Assembly: GCF_020733635.1 (NCBI RefSeq)
Contig: NZ_JAJFZL010000002.1
Span: 1 to 28,269, forward strand
Origin: Nocardia spumae
GTDB lineage: Bacteria; Actinomycetota; Actinomycetes; Mycobacteriales; Mycobacteriaceae
Direction: 5' to 3'
DNA: 28,269 nt
The notes beneath the pieces were generated by a model, which was given only the letters and a program-made list of their open reading frames with translations, was not told the origin of the DNA and ran no database searches. This document shows positions 16,046-27,551 of the stretch, one piece after another. A program made the position numbers and the translations under genes. How positions within the stretch are numbered: position 1 is the stretch's first letter; every line of letters begins with the position of its first letter.

Positions 16046-17639
16046 TCATCGGTCGCTCTCCGCCCGGTCGCTGCCGACGCTGAGCAGCAGACCGGCGTAG
16101 TGATCCAGGCCCAGTGTGACCTGCAACAGCACACCGACCATCACCGGGCGATACCGAACTTGAACACCTCACCCGGTTGATCGACTGGCCGTCGGCAGGG
16201 AACAGGTGCGGCCGACGTTGAGCGCGAGCGTGGTCGTCAGCAGCGCCAGCTCGACGGCCACCACCTTCTTCTTCTGGTCCCCCGACATCTTGCGGCCCCA
16301 GCGGTCGCCGAGTGGCCGCGACCATGATGACGATCAGCGGCAGCGAGATCATCGCCTCCACGCCGTAGGACAGCCAGAACAGCGGATCTCCCTTGTCCCC
16401 GAGGGCACCAGTTGTGCTGGCGTTGACCGCCGACCACGCCATACCGAGCGCGACGGCCGCAACCAAGGCCCGCGCCGACCACTCCGAATTGCGGTCAGCT
16501 GAGCGAGCTTGGCGTCGTCGAGGTCAGGCGGCGCTTCTTCGACCGTGCGCGCTCCAGCCAGCGGGCATCAGATGCCTCGCTCTTGGAGATCGCCTCCGCC
16601 GTGCCTGGTCGCGCTTGGCGCGGGCCAATCCGCGGCCATGCGGCGCCGCGGATCTCGCGTCGGTCTCGCGCTCCTTTTCGGCGAGTTCGCGTTCGGCCTT
16701 CATCTCCTCGTCCGACAGGGCGGTGTAGAGCGCGGGATCGGCCTGCAACGGGAGCCGGCCTGTGCCTGGCGTACCCGGTCGCCAACTCCGGTCCACGCGG
16801 CGGCGGCCGGTCCGTTGTCCTCGTCTCCTCGTCGTCCTCGTCGTCCTCCGAGCGTCCTGGTTGCTGAGTGCGGCGAGATCGGCGTCGGTCACGATCTGGA
16901 ACTCGCCGGTGGTCTCCAGCCGTGCTTGGCCCGCCACTCGCTGACGAGGCGGGAGACGTATTTCGGGTCGCCTTGATCTCACACGCTTGCGCCCACGCCT
17001 GCACTTCACCGTCGTGGGTTACCGAGGATCGCGCAGATGTGGCGGATCTTGTCGGCCTTGGTGGAAGCTCGCCACCTGTGTGCGATGGACTTCGGCGATG
17101 TGCATGGGAACGGTTCCCTCCGTGTCGTCGTCGTGGGTGCCCTTGGGGGCTCCCACGGGGGATGCGCCTGATCGTGTCGACTCCCACAGCCGACTTCCCA
17201 GCTGGTGTGGGACAACTCCATCCCACGGAGGACTTCCCAGTGCTGGTGTGGGACAGCTCCCTGTCCCACGGGGGACGTGTGGGGGCCGTGTGTGACGGGT
17301 TCCCAGTCACACGGGGACAGGAAGCTCCCACGGGTGACGTGTGGGACTGGGTGTGTGACGTGTGGGATCACCCTGTGACCTGTGGAACGGTGTGGGACGT
17401 GTGTGATCCCCTGTGTGACTGGGGGAAAGGACCGTGGACAGGTGTGGGACGGGTGTGCGATCCCCCTGTGACTGTTCCGGCTCGGCTGTGATCCCACAGC
17501 GGGAGTGTGGGAGCGGGTGAGGGCGACCGGGGCCGGTGTCGTCTGCGGTGTGGATGATCCGGGGACCGTTGGGGGTCCACAGGGCGACGCCGGGTCTCGT
17601 ACATGGGAGGGACGATAACGTGTCGGTGGTGGTGGTCAT
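16046..17639 (-). pseudogene. DUF2637 gene, arm B copy (frameshifted)
   Basis: Mirror of 10678-12321. Many single-base losses scatter it over several frames, although pieces such as LFWLSYGVEAMISLPLIVIM remain readable. The TCCCACA array is present at about 17180-17520, also with losses. Confidence 0.75.
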
Positions 17640-17742
17640 GTCGTGTGCTCCATTTCCAATGCGCGTACGCGCGTATAATCGGTGAGGGGCGGCGCCGGAG
17701 TCGCTGCCCGCCAAGGTCAGCTGGTCTTCTTCTCCTGGCGCT

Positions 17743-19514
17743 TCATGTCCCGGTGGTACTTCTGGCGGTGATCGCTGTTGCGGCAGAACTTCGGCGGACG
17801 GCCGCCGCCGCAATCAGCTCGATTTCCTTGCCGCAGTACAGCACGGGGCACGCCGTCGTCGCCTGCTCGTCGTGCGGGGAAAGGCGACCACGTTGTCGCT
17901 GGTGTGGGCCGGAGCCGATTCGGCCGGCACCTTCTCCACGGCCTTCCCCGTCGCCGCGGCTTGCGGCCAGTTCGGTCCGTGACGGCACACCGGGCGACGC
18001 CGAAGATCCGTACCGTCTGCGTGATGTCGATGTCCTTCGACCTGATAGAACCGGGACCGCTGGGCAGGCCCCGCCGTCTCGCACAGCATGAACGCGGTGC
18101 CGACCTCCTCGGCGTGATCTCGACCGCCCGCACACCACGCTCACGCGCACCGTGCCCGAAGGTCATCTGCTCCTGCTGCGACCGGCCTGCCGCAGACCGA
18201 TCACCAGCGACACCAATCCCGCAGCAGCTCCAGGACCTCCTTGGCGGCGTTCTGGTGGTGAGACGACCGTGATTCCCACCGCGCGGCCTGGTCAGCAGCT
18301 CGATCAGCATCGAGGTGGCCAGCTCGATGATCTTGCCTTTGACCAGGTGTCGCGGACCACGCCGTCGTCGCCGCGGATCGGCAGCGTGAGGTGATCTGCT
18401 GCTTGTCGGGATCTTCACAATGCCATCGCCTCTTCGATGACCAGCATCAGATGAGGTCCCCGGTTTCGGGATTGCTTGCGGACCGTTCGCCGGTGCGCTC
18501 GGCATGCTCGCGTAGGTGTCACGGCGTTCGCCCAGCACGTTGACCACCCGCTGGATAGCGACCAGTGCTTCGGCCGAGTCTTCGACCACGTCTCGTACAG
18601 CCTGCCCCGCGGCCATCTCCATCCGTTTCAGTCCACCATGTGACCTCCAGGATGCCCGCGGAATCAGCGAGCCAGCCCGCACAACAACGACTGCACCGCA
18701 CCGGATTTGCCCGAGCCGGTCAAACCGAGAACAGCATGTGATTGCCGCGCACCCGCAGCCGTTCTCGCCGCCGTCGTCGAGCATGCCGACCCGCACGCCA
18801 TCCAGCAGCGCGACCAGCTCCTCGACCGTCTGCGCCGGTTCCGGACCCGATACCGCACCACCCCGCCAGCGGATTGACCACCCGCAGATCCAGCACCAGC
18901 GCCGACCGTCGGAGGCGACGATCTGCACCGCCGGAACATCCAGGCTCGACGCGATGTTGGCAGCCGCGCGGCGAATTCACGCTCGGACCATCCACCGTCG
19001 GCATCTGCAGCTGGACCCGGCACCGGCCTGCGTCGGCACGATCCCGTGGTTCGGCAGAACCGACCCGTCCGGCAGCTGCAACCACAGGCCCTCGTTGGTC
19101 AGCGTCACCCCGGTGGCAGATCCTCGTCCCGCCAGAACGGGAACGGGTACGGCCACTCTCCGGATCGCCGGTCATCGGTTCTGCGGACGCCCCAGGCGCA
19201 CCTGCTCCCCGGTCCAGCACAACATCGCCGCGAACGGGTCGTGCATCCGGTACAGCGCCGTAGCCAAACGGGGTGGAACCAGCAGTGAACTGCTCCCATT
19301 CCGCACGCTGGCGCTCGATGGCGCGGCGCTCGCACGGGTACGGCCCACCTTGGCCGCGACGACAGTTCCGGCGACCCCTCCGTCATCACGACCACCCGCC
19401 GGCCGTCCAGCCCGCGCGCCCATCCCTTCGGCGTGAAGTAGGCGACCATCGAACCGAAGGTCAGCACACCCTCCCTGCGATCAGACCCAGCCCGATCAGA
19501 CTGCTGTCGCCCAT
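17743..19514 (-). pseudogene. FtsK/TraB-type gene, arm B copy (frameshifted)
   Basis: Mirror of 8746-10569. More than 50 bases are missing in total and the frame breaks repeatedly, including in the Walker A region. The intact arm A copy should be used. Confidence 0.75.
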
Positions 19515-20301
19515 GCGCTGTTCCACCTCAATTCCCCACGCACCCCGAAGTTCTTGCGAGAAATCCGGACCATCTACCTGCATTCTGACCGTGGGCCTTG
19601 CGATCGCCCACACGATTTGCAAACGAATACCTGTGACCCGCACCGCCATTCCCGGCGCGCCCTTGGCCGGTACTGCGGATGAGCGGCAAAACCTGCGGCT
19701 GAGCAGGCAACGTGAGCGGGATCGGTGCACCTTGGCGCGGGCAGCGCCAGCTGCTCACGCCGCGGTGCGCGCGGGCGCTGCGGTGAACACGATCTCGACC
19801 TCGCGATGCGGCTGGCACCCAGCGCACCTGCGCCGAGACCGCGCCGAACTCATAGGCCAAAGCCGCGGACTTCTCGTGCCACAGCGTCGCGGACTGTCCC
19901 CGCGCCATCTGCACGGTCACCACGTCCTGATCACCGAAGCGCACCACCGACCGCAGCCGCGCACCTTGGTACCCGACGGCTGGTCACGTGAGTTCGAGAT
20001 CGCCAGCACCGCCGCCCAGCGCCGCTTGTACAGCCAGACCGTGCGCATCATCGCCACCAGCGCACCGCGCAGATGCCGCAACACCACCAGCAGCACACCG
20101 ACCGCGAGCACAGTGCCACCACACCGCCAGCACCGGCAACGCCCACTCCGACGCCAGCTCACCCACGGTATGCGTGTAAGCGCGCATATCGTCGATCGAC
20201 AAATGCCCCGTGCACGCGGTCAATCCGCCGGCCATCAACGCCAGCATCCCGAAGCACTGAGCAGTGTCCTTGCCCGTCCAGGGCTCCTGTCGGCGGCTCA
20301 T
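19496..20301 (-). pseudogene. Two-pass membrane protein gene, arm B copy (frameshifted)
   Basis: Mirror of 7943-8764. The first 55 or so residues match arm A, including the first membrane helix. The frame is then lost near the GAGG turn before the second helix. Confidence 0.72.
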
Positions 20302-20365
20302 CGGGCCACCCCCAGCACATCGGCGCGGATCTGGGGTGCCGACGCCGCAGAACGGCGCTGAGGCG

Positions 20366-20635
20366 CTACTCCGAAGTGGCTTCTTCCGCCTTCTGGAGCT
20401 TCTTGCGCACGGAATCCACGTCGATCACTCCTGCCAGCCAGCCGCGCGCCAGTGTCTCCATAACGCCCTGCCAGGACTCCTCGTCGGTCGCCAGCTTCAC
20501 GCGAGCGTCCTTCCAGGACTGATCGTCCAGCCGAACGGTTCGGGGAGCCCATTTGTTGCGGGGCGACTGCGGAGTGGTCATAGACACCATGGTCGCATGC
20601 AATCTTGATAGCCGTTCTGACGTGGGGTTTCGCAT
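20366..20635 (-). CDS. Ribbon-helix-helix regulator, arm B copy (intact)
   Basis: Identical protein to 7609-7878; the conserved start MTTPQSPRNKW is at 20581. This part of the palindrome shows no differences between arms. The divergent operators (TGATATCA, TGCATGCA) lie in 20636-20725. Confidence 0.68.
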   Translation of the reverse strand: MRNPTSERLSRLHATMVSMTTPQSPRNKWAPRTVRLDDQSWKDARVKLATDEESWQGVMETLARGWLAGVIDVDSVRKKLQKAEEATSE

Positions 20636-20725
20636 TGAACATTCCGTCCTCCTAGTGGATCGTATGCAGCCATGATATCATGAATGCATGCAGTCATACA
20701 GACTGCGGAGAGAACGGAGAAATCA

Positions 20726-20968
20726 ATGACCATCCCTTACCTGCTCACCCGTAAAGCAGAGCGCGCGTTGAGCTTTCACCCGATCACCGACGACATGGTG
20801 CCCTCGCCGTGGGACTGCGCCGATGCCAAGCCGCTCACCGCGAGCCAGGCGCGCGAGGTGCTGACCATGCACGGCAAGCACACGTGCCCGGTGTCGCGGA
20901 CCGCTCGTAAGGAATTGGCGCGGCTGATCGACGCGCCGACCGTTCGGGCCCGCGCGTTCCGCCGCTGA
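20726..20968 (+). CDS. Unknown 80-aa protein, arm B copy (intact)
   Basis: This is the readable copy of the gene at 7277-7518. ATG 20726 is preceded by GGAG 9 bases upstream, which decides the start over the in-frame ATG at 20684. The terminator 20975-21010 follows directly. No function is recognised. Confidence 0.72.
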   Translation: MTIPYLLTRKAERALSFHPITDDMVPSPWDCADAKPLTASQAREVLTMHGKHTCPVSRTARKELARLIDAPTVRARAFRR

Positions 20969-20974
20969 AAGACG

Positions 20975-21010
20975 AAGGCCCCTGCCAGTTTCCTACCTGG
21001 CAGGGGCCTT
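20975..21010. terminator. Hairpin terminator, arm B copy
   Basis: AAGGCCCCTGCCAG (20975-20988) pairs perfectly with 20997-21010. It lies 6 bases behind the stop of the 80-aa gene, whose transcript it should end. Confidence 0.8.
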
Positions 21011-21039
21011 CCTTCGCATCATCACATGAAGGGGACACC

Positions 21040-21263
21040 GTGACCGAAACGACCCGCACCGACGTTCTCGTCCTGGTCGATACCGGCACCACCGATCGCG
21101 GGCAGATCGCCCTGCAGGCCGTCGAACAGCTCTCCGCGCTGGGCTCGGCCCGGATCTTCGAACCCGTGCGGGTGAGCATCCACCAGGCGGGCCGCAACCT
21201 CTACCGGCACAGCGGATCTCTGGCCGAAGTCATGTACGCCGTCACCGAGTGGGCCACCGATGA
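21040..21263 (+). CDS. Unknown 74-aa protein, arm B copy
   Basis: Most of the product is readable here from GTG 21040 (GGGG at -10): MTETTRTDVLVLVDTGTTDR through MYAVTEW. One G is missing just before the stop, so the frame runs on. Arm A shows the true end, WGHR, in an ATGA overlap with the next gene. Confidence 0.62.
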
Positions 21264-21584
21264 ACGCGGTACCTCCGCTGTATCCGCGGTTCTGCGCCCC
21301 ACGGCACCTCAAGACCCGCCGCCAGCTGGCCGCGCTCGATTGCGGCCCAACGGCCAGGAGCCCGCGGGATATGTGCCGTTCCACTTCGGCGGCGTCGAGG
21401 CCTTGGCGGCGCTGTACGACATCAACCTCGCCGCGCCGAAAAGGCCGGCCACCCCGGCCCAGATCGCCGCGTGCGCCAAGGCAACCCGCGAGTTGCAGCT
21501 GCGCGCGGCCCGAGCGGCGTGGTTTCGATCGCGCCGAATTCGACGAGATCGGCGACCCCGCCCCGATGGGCCGAGGTCGCATAG
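21260..21584 (+). pseudogene. RRQRL-type gene, arm B copy (frameshifted)
   Basis: Mirror of 6663-6989. The frame is lost after KTRRQLAAL and again later. The intact reading is in arm A. Confidence 0.65.
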
Positions 21585-21618
21585 CAGATATCAACCGACA
21601 CAAGAGATTCAAGGAACC

Positions 21619-22021
21619 ATGAACGCAAAGTCCCGAGGAGCATCACCGCAACCTGACCGCCGACGTCGAGCTGAAGTTCACCCCGAATGGGGTCGGCGGT
21701 AGTCAATTTCAACGTCGCATCCACACCGCGTGGTGTGGAACATGCAGACAAACGCCTGGGAGGACGGACCAGGCTCTGTTCATGCGGTGAATGGGGCCTG
21801 GCGAGATCTCGCCGAGAACATCGGGCGAATCGCGGCTGACCAATGGCACCCGCGTCACGGAGAGCGTCACTTCTGACACAAGACGCAATTGGGAGGACGT
21901 GCAGCAAGCAGAAACACTCGATCTACGAACTCGATGCCGAGGGAGGGTGGCCGCCTTCGGCTGTCGGTTCGCGCAGGTCTCGGTCAGGCGCATCACCCGC
22001 AGCCACAGGCCTCGCGCATGA
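21619..22021 (+). pseudogene. ssb: ssb, arm B copy (frameshifted)
   Basis: Mirror of 6236-6627. Several insertions and deletions scatter the OB-fold segments over three frames. It supplies the G missing from arm A near residue 69. The stop overlaps the next start (ATGA). Confidence 0.72.
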
Positions 22022-22324
22022 ACGCCACCAACTACCAGCCGCCGAGATCTCTGGCCCGGCCGCCGTATGAGCCCGGAAGTGCATGCACATCGTTGAAGGC
22101 TTCTGGGAGGGGTTCGTGATCGAGCGCCTGTATTGGCTTGTGCCGTCCCGGTTCCGGCGGGCACCCGCGCGCCCTGTGCGCGAGCTGCTGAGGGAGATCC
22201 GACCGGCCCGACCCAGCGCCGTACCCGCACACGCCGTTCTGCCAGGTCTGTGTGGGAGATTGACGGCCGCGACCTTGCCGAGATCGCCGCCACCGCGAGA
22301 CACGTGCCCGGCCGCTGGATCTGA
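22018..22324 (+). pseudogene. Unknown CxxC protein gene, arm B copy (frameshifted)
   Basis: Mirror of 5934-6239. Start and stop positions are conserved but compensating indels shift the frame for much of the length. The FCQVC region is readable in part (VLPGLCG in the wrong frame). Confidence 0.65.
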
Positions 22325-22389
22325 TCAGGTGAAAGTCCGGTGTCGGTCCACCAATTCGAGGCCGCGACGGGCAGAGTGTTCCCAGAAAC

Positions 22390-22537
22390 ACCTCTGCCCC
22401 TCATGTGATTCCGGTTAGCAGCCGATGAGGGGGCAGGGGGTCCAAGTAAGGGGCGGAGCCTCGTGATTGAAGTACAGCAGGGATCTGACAGTAGTCGAAC
22501 CCGACACACGCTCTCGAATTCGCGAGGCTCCGCCCCT
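22390..22537. promoter_or_regulatory. Paired inverted repeats before the ATPase gene, arm B copy
   Basis: AGGGGCGGAGCCTCG (22449-22463) and its perfect complement (22523-22537) enclose 59 bases. A second, imperfect repeat (CTGCCCCTCAT...ATGAGGGGGCAG) lies within 22390-22436. They mirror 5719-5807 and 5819-5863 and end 20 bases before the ATPase start. Confidence 0.6.
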
Positions 22538-22557
22538 GAACTCCATGAGAGGGGTAG

Positions 22558-24567
22558 ATGAGCTACCGCAGGACAACCGAATCCACCGCCAACGGGTTCA
22601 GCTCGACGACAGCGGGCCACTCCTGTCATCGGCACAGAGTCCGATGACCTCACGTTTTTCTCGGGCGGGAACCGGTACAGACTCAACCGGAAATCCGGGC
22701 GTGATCGCCAAGACCAGCCAGAACAAAGACGGCGAAACCGTCCGACGGGCCGTACTCCCGTTCGTCCCGGACGTTATCGACGTGACAGTCGACCTCGACG
22801 AGGACGACCTGCAAGACCGCAAGCTCTACACCATCGCCGTCAATGGCGAAGAGTCCCGGGTCACCCACCGCCAGCTGCTGACCGGCGACGTGTGGGCCAA
22901 CTTCTCGGTATCCGGGCACGGCTCCCGGGGCATGGTCAACGTGCTCGCCGACGCCGTGCTCCGCCTGCGAAGACACCCGACCATCCCCCTGCACCGCCAC
23001 ACGGATGGATCGAGATCGACGGACGCCCGGTCTACCTCACCGCAGGAGCCTGCATCGGGGCCGACGGCGCGGTGCCCGGTCCGGCGATCGAACTCGGCCC
23101 CCGCATCGGCACGTAGCACTGCCCGCACACCGGATCAGGACCAGGAGCGCGACGCTACTGCGGGCCTCGCTCGACAGCTGGACCCTCGCACCGGCCCGAG
23201 GTCATGTTGGCCGCTGCTGCTGATGACCTACCTGCCGCCGATGGAGCTGTGCGCGCAACGGACGGATTTCCTCGGATGTGTCCTCTACGGCCCGTCCGAC
23301 AACTGCAAGTCGGTGCTGGCCGGCATCGGCTTTCCCACACTACAGCACCCCGGTCATGCTGGACCCGTTCCCGCAGATACTTCTGCTCTACCGGGTGTCC
23401 CTGGAGACCTACGCCCACGGCGCGAAAAACGCGCTCCAAGGTCATCGTACGACGCCCACCCTGCCTTCGAACCGACGCGAGCGACCGATATCGTCGACGG
23501 TTCGATGTACCTGGCCCGGTTCCGCGGCAACGGCTCGGGCTCGCGGCCGAGGATCCCGCAGCGGCGGGGACCGCAAGACCCGGCCGCCGCGTGGATTCGC
23601 CCTCGTTACCGCGGAACTGCGATTCAAGGTGCCCTCCGCCGAAAACCGCAGTTTCATCGTGGCCCTGAGCAAAGGACTGGTCGACAAAACCCAGCTCAAC
23701 GAGATCGGCGCCAAGGCCGAAACCGGCGTCTACGCGACAGCGATGGCCGGGTTCATTCGCTACCTGGCCGCCCGGCACGAAGCGGGCGAGGATTCCGAAC
23801 AGCGCAAACGCTGGGCCGAGATCCGCAGCGAACTCGTCGCCTCCGGGTGCGGCCGATCCGCGAGCCACCTCGCACACCTGCTGCTGACCGCCGAAACCCT
23901 GCTGACCTACGCCTGGTCCACCGGCGCTGTCACCACCGAAAACGCCGAAGCCATGTACCAGCAGGCCTACGCCTCGGTGGTCGCTGTCGACACTGCGGCC
24001 AGCGCCGGACGGGTCGAGATCGACCCCGTGACCCGATGGGTGGAGCTGCTGCGCGAAGCATTCGACTCCAAACAAGCTCATCTGGAATCCATGGACGGGG
24101 GCGCTCCCGAGAACGCGACCAGCTGGGGATGGGAGGCAGTCGGCGGAGGCGGCGGATTCGGCGGGGCCAACGGGGTCGACCAGGTCCGGCGTGGGCTCAT
24201 GCTCGGCAACCTCTCCGACGACGGGCGCACGCTGTACCTCATCCCCAAGGCCACACACGAGCTGCTGAACAAGATGGCCGGCGCCGAAACTCTCGGACTC
24301 GACGACCGGGCGCTCAATGACCGACTCGGCGAGGCCGGAGTGATCCAGAGCAAGCTCGAAGCGGGGCAGCTGCATCGGACTCTCAAAACTCGGATCGGAA
24401 GCACCAGGCCCCGGCGGCTTCATATCGGCGTTTCTGTGCTCGAAAACGGGGTGGCCCCTGAGCGGCCCCTTTCAGATTCGGCGACAGGGGCCACCACAGG
24501 GCCGGATTTCAGGCTTCTGACCAGCACGAATCCCGCCTGGCCCCTGTGGCCCCTGTGGCCCCTGTAA
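22558..24567 (+). CDS. DUF927-type P-loop ATPase, arm B copy (partly open)
   Basis: The better copy of the C-terminal two thirds: an open frame from 23278 to 24567 includes the P-loop region, AKNAL, GFALVTAELRFKVPSAENRS and the long helical C-terminal domain ending WPLWPLWPL. Before that, indels break the frame near 22590-22700, 22970, 23110 and 23270. The P-loop reads GPSDNCKS here and GPSDTCKS in arm A; both have Cys where Gly is expected. The start ATG 22558 follows GAGGGG. Confidence 0.75.
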
Positions 24568-24579
24568 AAAACAGTCCCC

Positions 24580-25527
24580 ATGCAAAAACGGGGGGTACGT
24601 TCATCGCCGACCGGGTGGCCGCCGCGCTGACCGAGGCCGGCGGGGACCGGACCGCAGCGACTCAGGCATTGGTCAGCGCGGCGATCCCGGACGCGATGGA
24701 ACTGTTCGACGCCACCCGCGCCGGTGCCCGCTACGACCACACCGCCCACCCGCCGAGCCGGAGATCCTGCGGAAGCCTGCCAAGGGTGCCGCCAACGCCA
24801 TCTGGGAGGCGCGGCCGAAGTGGACCAACCCCCGCACTCCGGCCGATGCCGAGATCCAGCCGTTGGACGTCAACGCCGCCTATCTGTCCGCGATGACGAC
24901 CCACCTGCCGATCGGGGCGCTTCAACACTCCGATAGCGGCGAGTTCGACCGGAAACGCTCGGGGCTCTACGAGATCACCCCCGGTCCCTGGGACCACGAC
25001 GGGTTGCCCAACCCGCTGGGATCTCGCGACATGCCAGGGCGGGTGTGGGTGACCCGCCCGACGCTGCAGCTGCTGACCGATCTGTCCACCGACCGCTACG
25101 GCGCCCTGTGCCTGGCCCCGGTCATTCACCAGTCATGGACCAGCGGGTCGAGCGAGGCCCTGCTGCCCGGCCCTAAGGAGACGCTGCGCGATGCCCGCGC
25201 CGAGGCCATCGAACACGGTGACGAGGTGGCCCCTGGACTACATCAAGGCATGTATTCGGAAGTTCGTCTCCACGATGGCCAAGGCGAGCGGCTACAACCA
25301 CGATCTGGACGGCACCGACTGGGGCCACATCATACGGGCACAGGCCCCACGCCAACCTGTGGCGGCGCGCGCACAAGGCCCATACCGCCGGGCTGTGGGT
25401 GCACCGCCTCACCGGTGTCGACGAGCTGCACGTCGCCGGTGATGGCGTCAGGTCTGGCAGGAGGGCCGGGGCCTGGGCCAGATGAAGCCCAAGGGCGACA
25501 CCTACCCGTCCGGATCGGGGTCGGTGA
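24580..25527 (+). CDS. tap: Telomere-associated protein, Tap-like (arm B copy, few frameshifts)
   Basis: The more readable copy. After a start region with a disputed A/G run, FIADRVAAALTEAGGDRTAA leads to a break near 24750. The motif LDVNAAYLSAM, then GLYEITPGPWDHDG, LPNPLG, RVWVTRPTLQLL and SWTS follow in one frame from 24863 to about 25220. Further breaks follow DARAEAIEHGDE. The TGA at 25525-25527 depends on one base that arm A reads differently, so the last residues are uncertain. Position between the ATPase and tpg mirrors the tap-tpg pairing of Streptomyces linear replicons. Confidence 0.64.
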
Positions 25528-25533
25528 TCGGGA

Positions 25534-26114
25534 ATGGGCGGGAAAATCAACGGCGGGTCCGGAGCGTCGGGCATCCCCGGCGGCAAGGCCATCGCCGACC
25601 GGCTCACCGAACTGGCCGAGGGGGTCAAGTCGCCGATCCACTACCGATCGGGCTTGGCCGCCCGGCTGCGGTACCTGACCAAATCGTCGGCCGGATATGA
25701 CGCCATGAACGCGGCCGGGATCGATGTCACCGCCCGCACGATGATGGCGTGGCTGGCCGAGGAGCGGACACCGAACGCGGCCAACCTGGCACGGATCGAG
25801 GCGGCCTACACCGACCTGCACAAGCCGGAACATGGCCGCCTCGCTGGCGCAAGCGGCTCGACATCAAACGGGCGCCGGCACCCGGATCGAGATACACCCC
25901 CGTCCGACCAAACACCGCCGTCACCCCGAACAGCATCGGACCTACAGAATATCGGCGGGTGATTTCCGTCCGGCCGATTGGGGCGGCTGGTCGCCAGTGG
26001 GCCGCAGCGATATTCGACGGCATGAACGACACCTGGCACGTCCTCGCGGCCGACACCCTCGGAACCGACTGGAACGCCTACAACGTGGTCGACCACATCG
26101 GATTCGGCGCATAA
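25534..26114 (+). CDS. tpg: Telomere terminal protein, Tpg-like (arm B copy)
   Basis: The N-terminal 95 residues are open here: MGGKINGGSGASGIPGGKAI, then LAARLRYLTKSSAG and the helix-turn-helix ending in AWLAEERTPNAANLARIEAA. The frame shifts after HKPEHGRLA; the C-terminal half must be read in arm A. ATG 25534 is taken as the start because it directly follows the tap end. The arms differ more here (several substitutions near 25850-25930) than in most genes. Confidence 0.7.
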
Positions 26115-26165
26115 CCATCAATCGCGTACCGGGGCGCGGTTCTGGCCCAACGCGACCGTGCAGCT

Positions 26166-26208
26166 CAACACCGTTTCGCGGGTAGTGAGACACCGCGAAA
26201 CGGTGTTG
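26166..26208. terminator. 16-bp perfect hairpin behind tpg, arm B copy
   Basis: Mirror of 2041-2083, 51 bases after the tpg stop, with the 16-bp stem intact (26166-26181 with 26193-26208). Confidence 0.55.
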
Positions 26209-26841
26209 TGTTGCGACAACAGAGATTCCACAGCAATCCCACACCGATTCACCACCCCACCAAACCCGCATAACCACCAGAACCAGACCGCATATCCACC
26301 CGAACCCAACCGTATAACCACCCACATAGCGCAAACCCGCCACAAGCGAACACACACCCTGCACACACCTTTTGCACCATCAATCTTGGTCGGGGTGGCG
26401 GGGGCGTATACGCCGCGCCGATATACGTATAGAGACCGCGCTATACGGATCAGGACCGCGCTATACGGACCGGCACACCCGTATAGACACCCCACCCCTC
26501 CTACCCCCTGAAGAGACCCCCTCAGGGACCCCCACCCCAGCGGGAATCCGCCCAGAGATCCCGACACGATTCGATACACCATTTGCACCATTGATCTTGG
26601 CCAAATTTGGTGGGGCGTATAGCCGTATATCCGCCCGTATAGCCGTGGTCCATATACGGGGCACCCGGCCTATACGCCCCGCCCGGCCCGTATGGACGAC
26701 ACGGTGTCCGCCGCCGGTAGGCAATAATGGGCAACCGAATCCGGTGTTGCTGGTCATCCCCCTTCTGGCCGCACCGGATTCGCCATGTCCGCCGCTCCAG
26801 CGCACCGGATTCGGCAGGTCGGCACGATATTCTCAAGGCTT
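26209..26841. promoter_or_regulatory. TATACG control region before parA, arm B copy
   Basis: Mirror of 1405-2040, without a convincing gene. The CGTATA clusters lie at about 26404-26485 and 26615-26690, each preceded here by the complement of the CCAAGAT..ATGGTGCAAA segment. A dispersed dyad copy follows at about 26840-26862, directly before parA. Confidence 0.6.
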
Positions 26842-26879
26842 AAACGTGTAAACGCGCATAGTCGAGCGAGAGTCGAGCC

Positions 26880-27547
26880 ATGACCGCGATCACCATCGGC
26901 AACCTCAAAGGCGGGGTCGGCAAGACCACCACCGCCATCATGCTCTCGCTCGCCCTGGCCGACAGTGGCCGGCGGGTGCTGCTCATCGACACCGACCCCC
27001 AGCGCTCCGCCCTCAAATGGGCTGAGATCGCCGGTGCCGACTGGCCCCAGGATCAGGTCACCGTCGTCTCGTGGATCAACCACAGGACCCTCCAGCGCCA
27101 AATCGAGGCCGTCCGTAGCGACTACGACGCGATCATCGTCGACGTGCCACCGAGCCGGACCCACACCGCCCGCGCCGCCACCACGCCCGAAGCCGAGACC
27201 CTCGAAGCCGCGCTGATGGCGACCGGGCATCTGCTCGTGCCCACCTCCAGCAGCGGTATCGACCTCGCCGAGATCGGCGCCACGTTCGAGGTCACCGCCA
27301 AGGTCGAGCGCCAGCGCGATGTCGTCGCCTCCGTGCTGCTCGTGCGGATCTGGTACAGCACCAACTCATCCGTCGCCGCCCGCGAGGCCCTCGTCGAGGA
27401 CTTCGGCTACCCGGTCATGCGCACCGAGATCCCGATGCGCGCGGTGTTCATCGACGCTTTCGGCACCGTCCCGGCTCTCCCGGACCCGTCAGCGCGTACA
27501 AGGACGCCCTGGCCGAGATGCTCGCCGACCACGCCCAGGAGAAGTAG
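26880..27547 (+). CDS. parA: ParA-type partition ATPase, arm B copy
   Basis: Same 222-aa protein as at 696-1363. Here the [18 protein letters not shown] segment is correct. One base (A of an ACC Thr codon) is missing near 27479, so the frame runs into the next gene. The combined reading ends [19 protein letters not shown] and EK. Walker A KGGVGKTT is intact. Confidence 0.93.
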
Positions 27548-27551
27548 CCCC

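Noticed and set aside
14607..19514. Reading arm B genes as decayed pseudogenes of an old duplication
   Set aside because: Changes are mostly single-base indels, many in homopolymers, without the synonymous-substitution pattern of evolutionary decay. The broken genes alternate with perfect stretches, which fits sequencing error better. They are labelled broken copies only as the sequence reads.
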